Source: an uncultured Duncaniella sp.
GTDB taxonomy: Bacteria > Bacteroidota > Bacteroidia > Bacteroidales > Muribaculaceae
Assembly: GCA_910576785.1 (NCBI GenBank)
Contig: CAJTJG010000014.1
Location: forward strand, 1 to 64,000
DNA length: 64,000 nucleotides
Reading direction: 5' to 3'
Shown here: positions 7,290-15,112 of the stretch, one piece after another
Position numbering within the stretch: the first letter of the stretch is position 1
How the letters are laid out: each line of letters opens with the position of its first letter
Notes under the pieces: generated by a model
Seen by the model: only the letters and a program-made list of their open reading frames with translations
The model's database searches: none
Told to the model about the DNA's origin: nothing
Program-made: the position numbers and the translations under genes

Positions 7290-8063
7290 TCAGTGCATGC
7301 CGGCTTTGAGGCCGCGTATTACGGCGGTGGTGAATCCGCCGGCCTCCATCTCGTTGAGGCCGCGTATGGTGAGTCCGCCGGGGGTGGTTACCTTGTCGAT
7401 CTCGGCCTCGGCATGCGCTCCATCCTCGAGGAGCGCTGCGGCTCCGGCCACGGTCTGCGCCACGATGGCCTGTGCCTCGGAGGCGCGGAATCCGAGCTCT
7501 ACCCCACCCTCGGTGGCGGCGCGGATGTAGCGCAGGGCATAGGCTATACCGCAGGAGGCCAGAGTGGTGGCGGCAGGGAGCATCTTCTCGTCGATCACCC
7601 TCACCTGGCCGAGACGCCCGAAGAGCCCGGCGGCAGCGCTGAGGTCGTCGCCGGCCACGGGCACAATGAATGTCATGGAGCGCCGCAGGCTCACGGCGGT
7701 GTTGGGCATCACGATCGATATGCAGGGCAGTGCGCCGTCGCGGTCAAACCATCCGGAGAGGTTCTCTCCGCTCACTCCGGCAGCCACAACGGCCACGCTC
7801 TGACGGGTGTAGTCGAGGGTGTCCTTGATCTCGTTGATGACGTCGGGCACTATCCATGGCTTGACGGCGAGGATGACAACGTAGGCTCCGGCGCATGCAG
7901 CGCGATTGTCGGATGTCACGTTGACGCCGAGTGCGGCAAAGGGAGCGAGCCTTGCGGAGGTGGGGTTGGACATGGTGATGCCGTCGGGGCTGACACCCGA
8001 CGCAAGGAGTCCGCGGGCTATGGCCCCGCCCATGGCTCCGGCACCTATTATTGATATTTTCAT
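7290..8063 (-). CDS. proC: Pyrroline-5-carboxylate reductase
   Basis: ProC reduces 1-pyrroline-5-carboxylate to proline with NAD(P)H. The 257-aa protein starts with the Rossmann motif MKISIIGAGAMGGAIARGLL and carries VAVVAAGVSGENL and the family C-terminal block with TPGGLTIRGLNEMEAGGF. It is the first gene of the operon, so all three proline genes are transcribed together. The promoter at 8086-8115 leaves a leader of only about 18 nt. No leader peptide or riboswitch is visible. Confidence 0.96.
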   Translation of the reverse strand: MKISIIGAGAMGGAIARGLLASGVSPDGITMSNPTSARLAPFAALGVNVTSDNRAACAGAYVVILAVKPWIVPDVINEIKDTLDYTRQSVAVVAAGVSGENLSGWFDRDGALPCISIVMPNTAVSLRRSMTFIVPVAGDDLSAAAGLFGRLGQVRVIDEKMLPAATTLASCGIAYALRYIRAATEGGVELGFRASEAQAIVAQTVAGAAALLEDGAHAEAEIDKVTTPGGLTIRGLNEMEAGGFTTAVIRGLKAGMH

Positions 8064-8085
8064 AGATTGCGTGTGTTGATTTACG

Positions 8086-8115
8086 CAAAAGTACCATAAA
8101 TATCGGTACTATCAA
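8086..8115 (-). promoter_or_regulatory. Promoter of proCBA
   Basis: Minus strand TTG (8115-8113), 19 bp, TACTTTTG (8093-8086), 22 nt before the proC ATG. Good match to the Bacteroidota housekeeping promoter. Confidence 0.75.
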
Positions 8116-8186
8116 AACGAATCATCACATTCGCAAGGACCTTCGCAAGGATAGGAAACAAAAGAAACGCCCGGTGTATCAGATCA

Positions 8187-8302
8187 TAGAAAGATACAGA
8201 AGGACAAAAAAGGGACAAAAGTGACAGATAATTAATTATCAATGCGACAATTAATCAATCTATGTCACTTTTGTCCTTTTTGTCCTTCTGTATCCTTCTG
8301 TC
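8187..8302. repeat. Long intergenic hairpin, copy A of a dispersed family
   Basis: The left arm (about 8187-8229, AGAAAGATACAGAAGGACAA and on to AAAAGTGACAG) is complementary to the right arm (about 8261-8302, GTCACTTTTGTCC onward), with small gaps. The loop contains AATTATCAATGCGACAATT. It lies between the 3' end of the secreted-protein gene (8341, leftward) and the proC promoter, so it would serve as that gene's 3' hairpin. See copies at 13839, 22917, 33662, 42777, 44885 and 51337. Confidence 0.85.
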
Positions 8303-8340
8303 AAATATGATACAGCTGTTTCTTTATTCCGATGTCGGGA

Positions 8341-10179
8341 TTACTTCACGACCTTGGTGACGGTGGTGCCCTGACGACGGATGAATACGCCGTTCTCGGG
8401 GTTGTCCACGCGGATGCCCTGGAGGTTGAAGTATTCTACGGGAGCGTTGACGTCGGCGCCGATCTGGTCGATGGAGGATGTGCCATCGTTTACAGCGATC
8501 TCAACGGGCTCGCTCTTGATGTCGGTGTTGGGGTCGTAGGCGTATACGCTGAGTGTGCCGGGACGTGTCACGGTAACTGTGTTGCCTTCAGCGAGCTCGT
8601 AGCCGGTGTGGTCAACGGCCTTGGCCATGTCCTCCACAGAAGCCTGTGCAGGGATGAACTTGTGGTAGAGCTGATGGTGGGCAGCTGCAAGCTCGAACTC
8701 GATGGCAATGTCCTCGTTTTTCCAATCAACGGAATTACCCTCGATCTTAGCTACGGGAGCGGCGGGCTCGATGATGTAGCCGATACCCATCACACCATAA
8801 GTGGTGTTGAAGCCCCATGCGGTGTAGACCTCACCGGCCTTGAGTTTGATAATGGAGGCAACGTAACCGTAGTCGAGGTTGCTCTGATAGGAGTCGATGA
8901 CTACCTCGTGGTCAAGCATCACTTCGGGATCGGCCTGGTTGGCGAAGCGGAGCTGCTTGCCATCGGTGGCGGTCATGTTGTAAAAGTGAGTCTCGGTGAT
9001 AATATTGTTCACCTCATCGTCTACAACCGAAAGAAGATCCTTGTCCTCAACGGACTGACGGCGACCAAACACTACGAGTGTAAGATCAACAGTGGGCTTG
9101 AACACAAGCGAGGTTGCATTGGCCTTCTCTGTACCTTCGGGAACCTCGGCAGTAGGCTCTGCGGTGACACGAACGTCAAGACGCTTTGTAAATTCGCGGT
9201 TGAAGATGGTGGCAGTCTCGTTGTTGACCTTTGCGGCATAGGGAGCTAACACGGTGAGATTCTCATCCTCGCCGAAGATGGCACCGGCTGTGAGAGCATC
9301 GGCAGCCTTGACGAGCATCTTTGTCATCTTGATCTCGCGGGTCTCATAGGGAGCGGCTGCTTTTTCAACCACTTTGTTGGTGAGAACCTCAATGGTGCAT
9401 GTAGCCACAGTCTCCTTGTAGGTCACGCCGTCGCCGGCAGTGGCAGAGATGATGGCAGCGCCCTCAACATTCTCGTTTACTGTGATCACGCCAGTCTCAC
9501 TTACGGTGGCAAGGGCCTCGTTGCTGCTCGAGAAAGTCACATCGAGGTTTTCCTCGTTGACAAGCACGGGCATTGCGGGGATGGCATCACGAACCTTGAA
9601 GCTGACCTTGCTCTCCGACCAAGAGATAGGAGCGGCAGGTATGCCTGGAGTACCCTCTTCCTCAATCTCGATCTTGATAGCGTAAAAGTTTACACCTCCA
9701 ACAGATCCGACATAAATCTCCTGCGGTTCTGTACCGGTATACTCCCATGTACGCCATTCGGGATTTGTTCCCAATGCGGCACCGGCTTTAGCATTCTTAT
9801 CAAACGCACCAGTACCAACCAAAGCAAAACGCTCTCCACTTGCACCAGATGCACATGCAAGGACCGAGATCTTTGCCTGCTTTGCTACTGTAAATTTAAA
9901 CAGGCGGTCGGTACTGCTACTGTTACCACCTGTCTTGAATCTCTTCGTGAATGTGACTCCATCAACTGTTTTTGAGTTATTCTCAAGAGTCATTTCGCTT
10001 TTAGTAACGAGATAGAAACCAGCATTAGGTATCTCATACGTTTTTGAGTTTGTCTTATCACCCCATTTCCCATTTTCTATGTCAGAAAAATCCCAGGTTA
10101 CGGATTCTGACACAACGGGCGCGCTATGAACCACAACAAGGCTCATGAGGGCAACGAGAAGAGTAAAAATTTTCTTCAT
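8341..10179 (-). CDS. Secreted Ig-like protein with T9SS-type C-terminal domain (612 aa)
   Basis: The 612-aa product has a Sec signal peptide (MKKIFTLLVALMSLVVVHSA), a region of about 180 residues resembling a carbohydrate- or ligand-binding beta fold (starting VTWDFSDIENGKWG), a Big_2-like Ig domain (about residues 185-270, with TFSSSNEALATVSETG), a long unassigned middle, and a C-terminus YFNLQGIRVDNPENGVFIRR typical of T9SS-sorted proteins. The start at 10179 was chosen for the signal peptide; an upstream ATG at 10308 adds 43 residues of leader translation. Transport to the surface by T9SS and C-terminal cleavage are inferred. The C-terminus is nearly the same as that of the 24290-25258 protein. 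Confidence 0.8.
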   Translation of the reverse strand: MKKIFTLLVALMSLVVVHSAPVVSESVTWDFSDIENGKWGDKTNSKTYEIPNAGFYLVTKSEMTLENNSKTVDGVTFTKRFKTGGNSSSTDRLFKFTVAKQAKISVLACASGASGERFALVGTGAFDKNAKAGAALGTNPEWRTWEYTGTEPQEIYVGSVGGVNFYAIKIEIEEEGTPGIPAAPISWSESKVSFKVRDAIPAMPVLVNEENLDVTFSSSNEALATVSETGVITVNENVEGAAIISATAGDGVTYKETVATCTIEVLTNKVVEKAAAPYETREIKMTKMLVKAADALTAGAIFGEDENLTVLAPYAAKVNNETATIFNREFTKRLDVRVTAEPTAEVPEGTEKANATSLVFKPTVDLTLVVFGRRQSVEDKDLLSVVDDEVNNIITETHFYNMTATDGKQLRFANQADPEVMLDHEVVIDSYQSNLDYGYVASIIKLKAGEVYTAWGFNTTYGVMGIGYIIEPAAPVAKIEGNSVDWKNEDIAIEFELAAAHHQLYHKFIPAQASVEDMAKAVDHTGYELAEGNTVTVTRPGTLSVYAYDPNTDIKSEPVEIAVNDGTSSIDQIGADVNAPVEYFNLQGIRVDNPENGVFIRRQGTTVTKVVK

Positions 10180-10305
10180 TGATTGTTGTTTTATGGTTAT
10201 TGATTTAGGTTGATTGTTTCTTTTTATATATGTATGATGAATGCAAGGTGTTTCAGCAGGCAGTTTTTCTATGGTCTGATTCAGTGCGTATGCATATATG
10301 TGTTG

Positions 10306-10336
10306 CAAAATTACTACAAATTCACGTATGATACAA
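10306..10336 (-). promoter_or_regulatory. Promoter of the secreted Ig-like protein
   Basis: Minus strand TTG (10336-10334), 20 bp, TAATTTTG (10313-10306). The predicted start near 10300 leaves a leader of about 120 nt before the ATG at 10179, which explains the spurious upstream extension of the reading frame. Confidence 0.75.
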
Positions 10337-10424
10337 TGTTTTAACTACCATTAACTAAAAAATTAGCATATAAGCTTTACAAAGGCTATAATTTAACATA
10401 TCGTCAATGTGAAGTCATGGCAAT

Positions 10425-10655
10425 GGCGTTACCACAACGTCGTCCCTGGCGGGACTCATTCTATTTTTTTCATACTTCCCCCGCACTGCATGCGGGGTTA
10501 TCCACGATGTCGTCCCTGGCGGGACTCCTTTTTTTAGAGAGGGCGCATTTGATTAGGGTTTCCTTCGGAAACGATTTTTGGATTTCCTTTTCCGTGCCCC
10601 GCCATTACGCCTGCGGCTAATGACGGGCTATCTTAAGGGTTTCCTTCGGAAATTT
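10425..10655. repeat. Cluster of short palindromic repeats
   Basis: This gene-free stretch holds two copies of CGTCCCTGGCGGGACTC (near 10441 and 10510), each a GTCCC-TGGC-GGGAC hairpin; a CCCCGCA-CTGCA-TGCGGGG hairpin between them; two copies of GGTTTCCTTCGGAAA (near 10558 and 10638), each a TTTCC-TTC-GGAAA hairpin; and an imperfect CATTACGC/GGCTAATG pair. The mixture looks like an array of REP-type units. No credible coding frame runs through it. Confidence 0.55.
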
Positions 10656-10700
10656 TTTACTGCCCCCTATTATTTTACTTAGCATGAAAATTATAAAAAT

Positions 10701-10740
10701 TTCTGTTTCTTCTGTTCTTCTTATGTTTCTTCTGTTTCCC
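10701..10740 (+). repeat. Solo arm of the long-hairpin family
   Basis: TCTGTTTCTTCTGTTCTTCT and the following ATGTTTCTTCTGTTTCC closely resemble the right arm of the copy at 51337-51460 (GTTTCTTCTGTTCCTC...), but no complementary left arm exists upstream. It appears to be a half-element, immediately 5' of the cydA operon promoter. Confidence 0.45.
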
Positions 10741-10756
10741 CCCGCCCCGCAATCTC

Positions 10757-10786
10757 TTGTTTTTTCAAAATTATTGTGTACATTTG
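10757..10786 (+). promoter_or_regulatory. Promoter of the cytochrome bd operon
   Basis: TTG (10757-10759), 19 bp, TACATTTG (10779-10786). The ATG of the DUF4492 gene is at 10791, only 4 nt beyond the -7 box, so the transcript would begin at or next to the start codon (leaderless) unless a downstream start is used. Confidence 0.65.
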
Positions 10787-10790
10787 CCAA

Positions 10791-11057
10791 ATGGACCCTC
10801 ATGATATATCCAACCAAGGACATTCCACCCTGCGGCGGCTCGCGGAGCTGCCGGGACGGGTGGTGCGATTCTATGTGGAGGGGTTCCGCGGCATGACTGT
10901 GGGACGCAAGCTGTGGGCTCTGATAATCATCAAACTAATAATAATATTCGGTGTGCTGAAGTTGTTTTTCTTTCCCGATCTGCTGAACCGTGACTATGAC
11001 GACGATACGCAGAGGGCCGGGGCTGTGAGAGAGACGCTCATCAACAGATCGCGATGA
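10791..11057 (+). CDS. DUF4492 small membrane protein (88 aa)
   Basis: The 88-aa product carries RVVRFYVEGFRGMTVGRKLW, one hydrophobic helix (about 50-70; ALIIIKLIIIFGVLKLFFF) and FPDLLNRDYDDD, the pattern of DUF4492. Genes of this family commonly precede cydAB in Bacteroidota, and cydA follows here by 42 nt. A role in assembly or stability of cytochrome bd is an inference from this constant position. ATG 10791 was preferred to an upstream frame start at 10776, which lies within the predicted promoter. Confidence 0.8.
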   Translation: MDPHDISNQGHSTLRRLAELPGRVVRFYVEGFRGMTVGRKLWALIIIKLIIIFGVLKLFFFPDLLNRDYDDDTQRAGAVRETLINRSR

Positions 11058-11099
11058 CCAGATGAAAAATCTATAAACATTCATAAAACCTGATCAAGC

Positions 11100-12650
11100 A
11101 TGAACGACTTAATGACCGTTGTCGACTGGTCGCGCTGGCAGTTTGCGCTTACCGCCATGTACCACTGGCTCTTCGTCCCGCTGACGCTGGGACTGAGCGT
11201 GATAGTGGGCATCATGGAGACAATCTATTACCGCACGAAGAGCCCGCGGTGGCTCTCCACCACCAAGTTCTGGATGACACTGTTCGGCATCAATTTTGCC
11301 GTAGGCGTGGCCACGGGTATCATACTGGAGTTCGAGTTCGGCACGAACTGGAGCAACTATTCATGGTTTGTGGGCGACATCTTCGGCGCTCCGCTTGCCA
11401 TAGAGGGACTCTTCGCATTCTTCATGGAGGCTACCTTCATAGCCATAATGTTCTTCGGGTGGAAGAAGGTGTCGCCGGGGTTCCACCTGGCCTCGACGTG
11501 GCTCACCGCACTGGGAGCCTCGATATCGGCACTGTGGATCCTCGTGGCCAATGCATGGATGCAGTATCCGGTGGGAATGGAGTTTGACCCGGCGCAGATG
11601 CGCAATGTGATGGACGACTTCTGGGCTGTGGCACTGTCGCCGGTGGCCGTGCACAAGTTTTTCCATGCCGTGTTTGACGGCTGGGTGCTTGCGGGAGTGT
11701 TCGTGTGTGGAGTGAGCGCGTGGCTGCTCATGCGCGGACGCCGCAGGGATATGGCCCTCGTGTCGGTGAAAATAGGTGGATGGACAGGTCTGGTGGGCAT
11801 GATACTCACGCTCTGGACCGGCGATATGAGTGCCGTGGATGTGGCCCGCGTGCAGCCTATGAAACTCGCTGCGATGGAGGGTCTCTATGACGGAGAGCAC
11901 GGTCAGGAACTCGTGGGCATAGGCGTGCTGGCATCGGAGGATGACCGCCGCGCCGGCAAGGATCCGTTCCTGTTCAAGATAGGTATCCCCTACGGGCTTT
12001 CGATACTGGCCAACCATGATCCGAACACGTTCGTGCCCGGAATAAATGACCTGATCAAGGGTGTGTCGTTCACGCCCGAGGGTGACACGATAAACACCGT
12101 GAGCTATGCCGAGCGTATAGCCATGGGCAAGAAAGCTCATGAGGCACTGCGGGAGTTTGACCGCGCACTCGCCGCCGGCGACAGCGCTGCCATGGAGGCT
12201 GCCCGTGCCTCCATCAAGGAGAATTATCCCTATTTCGGCTACGGGTATCTCACGTCGGCCGAGGAGGCTGTGCCTCCGGTGGGGATGACGTTCTATGCAT
12301 TCCGTGTCATGGTGATGGCGGGAGGATATCTGCTGCTGTTCCTGATAGTGGCTCTATGGAGTGTATATAAGAAGGTGGAGCTGTGGGACCGCAAGTGGTG
12401 GCAGTGGGTAGCGATACTCTCGGTGGCCGTGGTGTGGATATGCTCGCAGGCCGGGTGGGTGACTGCCGAAGTAGGCCGCCAGCCGTGGATCATACAGGAT
12501 CTCATGCCTACACGCGCGGCTATATCGGCCATCCCGTCGGGGACAGTGATCCTGACCTTCTGGATCTTCGCCGCTGTATTCACCGCCCTGCTCGTGGCCG
12601 AGATGTCAATCATGATCAAGCAAATAAACAAAAAGGAAGAGGAGGAATAG
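11100..12650 (+). CDS. cydA: Cytochrome bd quinol oxidase subunit I
   Basis: CydA oxidises quinol and, with CydB, reduces oxygen to water at the inner membrane, supporting growth at trace oxygen. The 516-aa protein has a heme-ligand candidate H22 in AMYHWLF, H189 in HKFFHAVFDG, the later FRVMVMAGG segment bearing the Met ligand, and GRQPW in GWVTAEVGRQPWIIQ. The quinol-binding loop region contains GIPYGLSILANHDPNTFVPG and is of the short type. About nine transmembrane helices are visible. It is followed by cydB after 3 nt. Confidence 0.97.
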   Translation: MNDLMTVVDWSRWQFALTAMYHWLFVPLTLGLSVIVGIMETIYYRTKSPRWLSTTKFWMTLFGINFAVGVATGIILEFEFGTNWSNYSWFVGDIFGAPLAIEGLFAFFMEATFIAIMFFGWKKVSPGFHLASTWLTALGASISALWILVANAWMQYPVGMEFDPAQMRNVMDDFWAVALSPVAVHKFFHAVFDGWVLAGVFVCGVSAWLLMRGRRRDMALVSVKIGGWTGLVGMILTLWTGDMSAVDVARVQPMKLAAMEGLYDGEHGQELVGIGVLASEDDRRAGKDPFLFKIGIPYGLSILANHDPNTFVPGINDLIKGVSFTPEGDTINTVSYAERIAMGKKAHEALREFDRALAAGDSAAMEAARASIKENYPYFGYGYLTSAEEAVPPVGMTFYAFRVMVMAGGYLLLFLIVALWSVYKKVELWDRKWWQWVAILSVAVVWICSQAGWVTAEVGRQPWIIQDLMPTRAAISAIPSGTVILTFWIFAAVFTALLVAEMSIMIKQINKKEEEE

Positions 12651-12653
12651 ACT

Positions 12654-13799
12654 ATGGCACTCGAAACCTTACAACAATACTGGTGGCTTCTCATCTCAGT
12701 GCTTGGAGCCATACTCGTTTTCATGCTTTTCGTGCAGGGGGGCCAGACTTTCCTGCCCGGAGTGGCGCCACGGTCGGAAGCCGCCGGGAAGATGATATCC
12801 TCGCTTGGCCACAAGTGGGAGCTGACGTTCACCACGCTGGTGGTGTTCGGCGGAGCGTTCTTCGCCTCCTTCCCTCTGTTCTATTCCACAAGCTTCGGTG
12901 GCGCCTACTGGCTGTGGGTGCTGATACTGCTGAGCTTCGTGCTTCAGGCGGTGAGCTATGAGTTCCGCAGCAAGCCGGGCAATGTGTTCGGCACACGGAC
13001 GTATGACATCTTCCTGTTCATCAACGGATCGGTGGGCTGTGTGCTCCTCGGCGTGGCGGTGGCCATGATGTTTTTCGGGGCAGAGTTCAGTGTGGCCAAG
13101 GGTAATATCCTTGACGGTGGCGCACCGGTGATATCGCGCTGGGCACCGACCCATGGACTCGAGGCCATATTCTGCTGGAAGAATCTGGTGCTTGGATTCG
13201 CGGTGCTCTTCCTGGCCCGCACGCAGGCAGCTCTCTATATGATGAACAATCACCCGGAGGCGGGGGCATTCTTCGACTCCAACAAGCGCCGAGTGCTCGT
13301 CAACGGTGTGATCTTCGTGGTGTTCTTCCTGCTGTTCACAGGTCTGCTGCTCACATCCACCTCGCTTGAGACGGTGAAGCAGGGCGGACTCGACGGCACG
13401 GCTTCGGTGTTTGAGCCGAGGGAGTACAAGTATCTCCACAACTATCTGTGTATGCCGGCGGCTCTCGCGGCCTTCCTCGCGGGGACTGTGATGGTGCTCT
13501 ACGGTGTGATCCGCTCGGCCTTTGCCCGCCACTGGACCTGCGGCATATGGTGGAGCGGAATAGGCACGGCGCTGGTGGTGCTGAGTCTCTTCTGGGTGGC
13601 CGGCTACTGCAATACGCCTTACTATCCGTCGCTGATGGATCCGGCTTCGTCGCTGACCATCTACAACAGTTCGTCGTCGATGTTCACGCTGACGGCCATG
13701 AGCTATGTATCGCTGATAATCCCCTTCGTGCTCGCCTATATAGTATATGCCTGGTGGAGCATGGACCGAAAGCCGGGTGAGAGGAAACAAAAGAACTAA
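12654..13799 (+). CDS. cydB: Cytochrome bd quinol oxidase subunit II
   Basis: CydB is the second integral membrane subunit of the bd oxidase; it has no enzymatic heme ligands of its own but is needed for the assembled enzyme. The 381-aa protein is hydrophobic throughout with about eight to nine helices, starts METLQQYWWLL-like (MALETLQQYWWLLISVLGAI), and contains QGGQTFLP near residue 28, a family-typical motif, and FRSKPGNVFG on a loop. It begins 3 nt after cydA. The gene ends next to a long hairpin (13839-13942) that probably terminates transcription. Confidence 0.95.
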   Translation: MALETLQQYWWLLISVLGAILVFMLFVQGGQTFLPGVAPRSEAAGKMISSLGHKWELTFTTLVVFGGAFFASFPLFYSTSFGGAYWLWVLILLSFVLQAVSYEFRSKPGNVFGTRTYDIFLFINGSVGCVLLGVAVAMMFFGAEFSVAKGNILDGGAPVISRWAPTHGLEAIFCWKNLVLGFAVLFLARTQAALYMMNNHPEAGAFFDSNKRRVLVNGVIFVVFFLLFTGLLLTSTSLETVKQGGLDGTASVFEPREYKYLHNYLCMPAALAAFLAGTVMVLYGVIRSAFARHWTCGIWWSGIGTALVVLSLFWVAGYCNTPYYPSLMDPASSLTIYNSSSSMFTLTAMSYVSLIIPFVLAYIVYAWWSMDRKPGERKQKN

Positions 13800-13838
13800 A
13801 AGAGGACAAAAGAAACAGAACAAGAATTGTCATAAACA

Positions 13839-13942
13839 ATAGAAAGATACAGAAAGACAAAAAGGATAAAAGTGACATAAATAATTATCTGAATATTAAT
13901 TATTTGTCACTTTTATCCTTTTTGTCTTTCTGTATCTTTCTA
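13839..13942. repeat. Long intergenic hairpin, copy B of a dispersed family
   Basis: Left arm 13840-13883 (AGAAAGATACAGAAAGACAA, then AAAGGATAAAAGTGACA) pairs almost perfectly with right arm 13900-13942. Compared with copy A, the arm has GGATAAAAG instead of GGGACAAAAG, and the opposite arm has the matching change, so pairing is kept. It lies between the convergent cydB and birA genes. A partial extra left arm, AGAGGACAAAAGAAACAG, precedes it at about 13801-13818. Confidence 0.9.
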
Positions 13943-13962
13943 TATTTTGACACTCTGCCATG

Positions 13963-14691
13963 TCATGTGGCAAGGAGGGCGGTGACTTCCTTGAAGGCGA
14001 AGGTGCGGGAGTGGCCGGCGGTGTCCTCGATGGTGATGTGGCCGGTGGGGGCTATGCCCGTGATACGGCCCATGAAGTCGTCGCCGCGCAGATTGTCGCG
14101 GTAGGGATGATAGCCTTCCCTGCGCCACATACGCGAGGCGTAGAGGGAGCGCAATTCATCCACAGGGAGTTCGAGCATGCGCATGATTGCGGCGCCGAGT
14201 GTGGCGGCAAGCGGCCCAAGTGGATGGGTATGCCCCGTGAGCTGCCAGACCGAAACGGGGTTGGGCGCATCGGAACGGAACTCCCTCTGGTTGATGTTGA
14301 CACCTATGCCGGCAATAGAGCGCGCTATGTAGCGCCCCGACAGAGAGTTCTCGATGAGTATGCCCGCTATCTTGCGGTCAGCCACATAGATGTCGTTGGG
14401 CCACTTGATGAGCACCTCCATGCCCGGGAGCAGGGGGGAGAGCATCTCCACCACCCCAAGAGCCACAGCGCTCGATATGTCGAACTGACATGCGGCCTCG
14501 GTGGCCTCCGGACGGAGCATGACGGAGAGGGTGAGGTTGAGTCCCGGCTCCGCCTCCCAGCTGTTGCCACGCTGTCCGCGCCCGGCTGTCTGCCCGCGGG
14601 CCATGACTATGTCGCCGTGGGTCAGCGAGCCGGCATGGGCGGCGGCGTAGGAGTTGGTGGAGTCTACGGTGTCAAGCGTTATCACCTCCAT
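13963..14691 (-). CDS. birA: Biotin--[acetyl-CoA carboxylase] ligase
   Basis: BirA activates biotin with ATP and attaches it to the carrier domain of acetyl-CoA carboxylase or related biotin enzymes. The 242-aa protein has GRGQRGNSW (37-45), KWPNDIY (96-102) and KIAGILIE, the ligase core motifs. There is no N-terminal helix-turn-helix, so it is a ligase without repressor activity. The start at 14691 (MEVITLDTVDSTNS) matches the family N-terminus and overlaps the tsaE end by 20 nt; an upstream frame start at 14739 lies deeper inside tsaE. Confidence 0.93.
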   Translation of the reverse strand: MEVITLDTVDSTNSYAAAHAGSLTHGDIVMARGQTAGRGQRGNSWEAEPGLNLTLSVMLRPEATEAACQFDISSAVALGVVEMLSPLLPGMEVLIKWPNDIYVADRKIAGILIENSLSGRYIARSIAGIGVNINQREFRSDAPNPVSVWQLTGHTHPLGPLAATLGAAIMRMLELPVDELRSLYASRMWRREGYHPYRDNLRGDDFMGRITGIAPTGHITIEDTAGHSRTFAFKEVTALLAT

Positions 14692-15112
14692 TGACCGTGA
14701 GCTTGCGTGAGCCGTCGGGGAGCACTTCGATGTTGACACGCACGGTGTCGTCGGGGAGAATGTCGTCGATACGGTCGGGCCACTCGATGAGACATAGGGC
14801 GCCGGAGTCGAGGTAGTCCTCTATGCCTATGTCGAAAGCCTGCTCGAGATTCTCGATACGGTAGAGGTCGAAGTGGTAGATGAGTTCGGCTGTGGTGTCG
14901 GAGCGGTACTCGTTGACGATGGCGAATGTGGGGGAGCTTGTGGCCTCCTCCTCGCTCACGCCGAGGGCGCGAGCCAGCGCGTTGATGAATGTGGTCTTGC
15001 CCGCACCCATCTCACCCTCGAAGGTATAGACGGTCTCGTCGCCCATGAGGGCGAGAAACTCCTCGGCCGCAGCGGGGAGGTCGGCCGGAGTCCTGATGAT
15101 GATCTCTTTCAT
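14672..15112 (-). CDS. tsaE: tRNA threonylcarbamoyladenosine biosynthesis ATPase
   Basis: TsaE is the ATPase that works with TsaB and TsaD to make N6-threonylcarbamoyladenosine at position 37 of ANN-decoding tRNAs. The 146-aa protein has a Walker A loop GEMGAGKTT (33-41), TSSPTFAIVNEY and HFDLYRIENLE segments and CLIEWPDRI, all characteristic. Its start overlaps the porX stop by 4 nt (ATGA) and its end overlaps birA, so translation is coupled within the operon. Confidence 0.95.
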   Translation of the reverse strand: MKEIIIRTPADLPAAAEEFLALMGDETVYTFEGEMGAGKTTFINALARALGVSEEEATSSPTFAIVNEYRSDTTAELIYHFDLYRIENLEQAFDIGIEDYLDSGALCLIEWPDRIDDILPDDTVRVNIEVLPDGSRKLTVNGGDNA

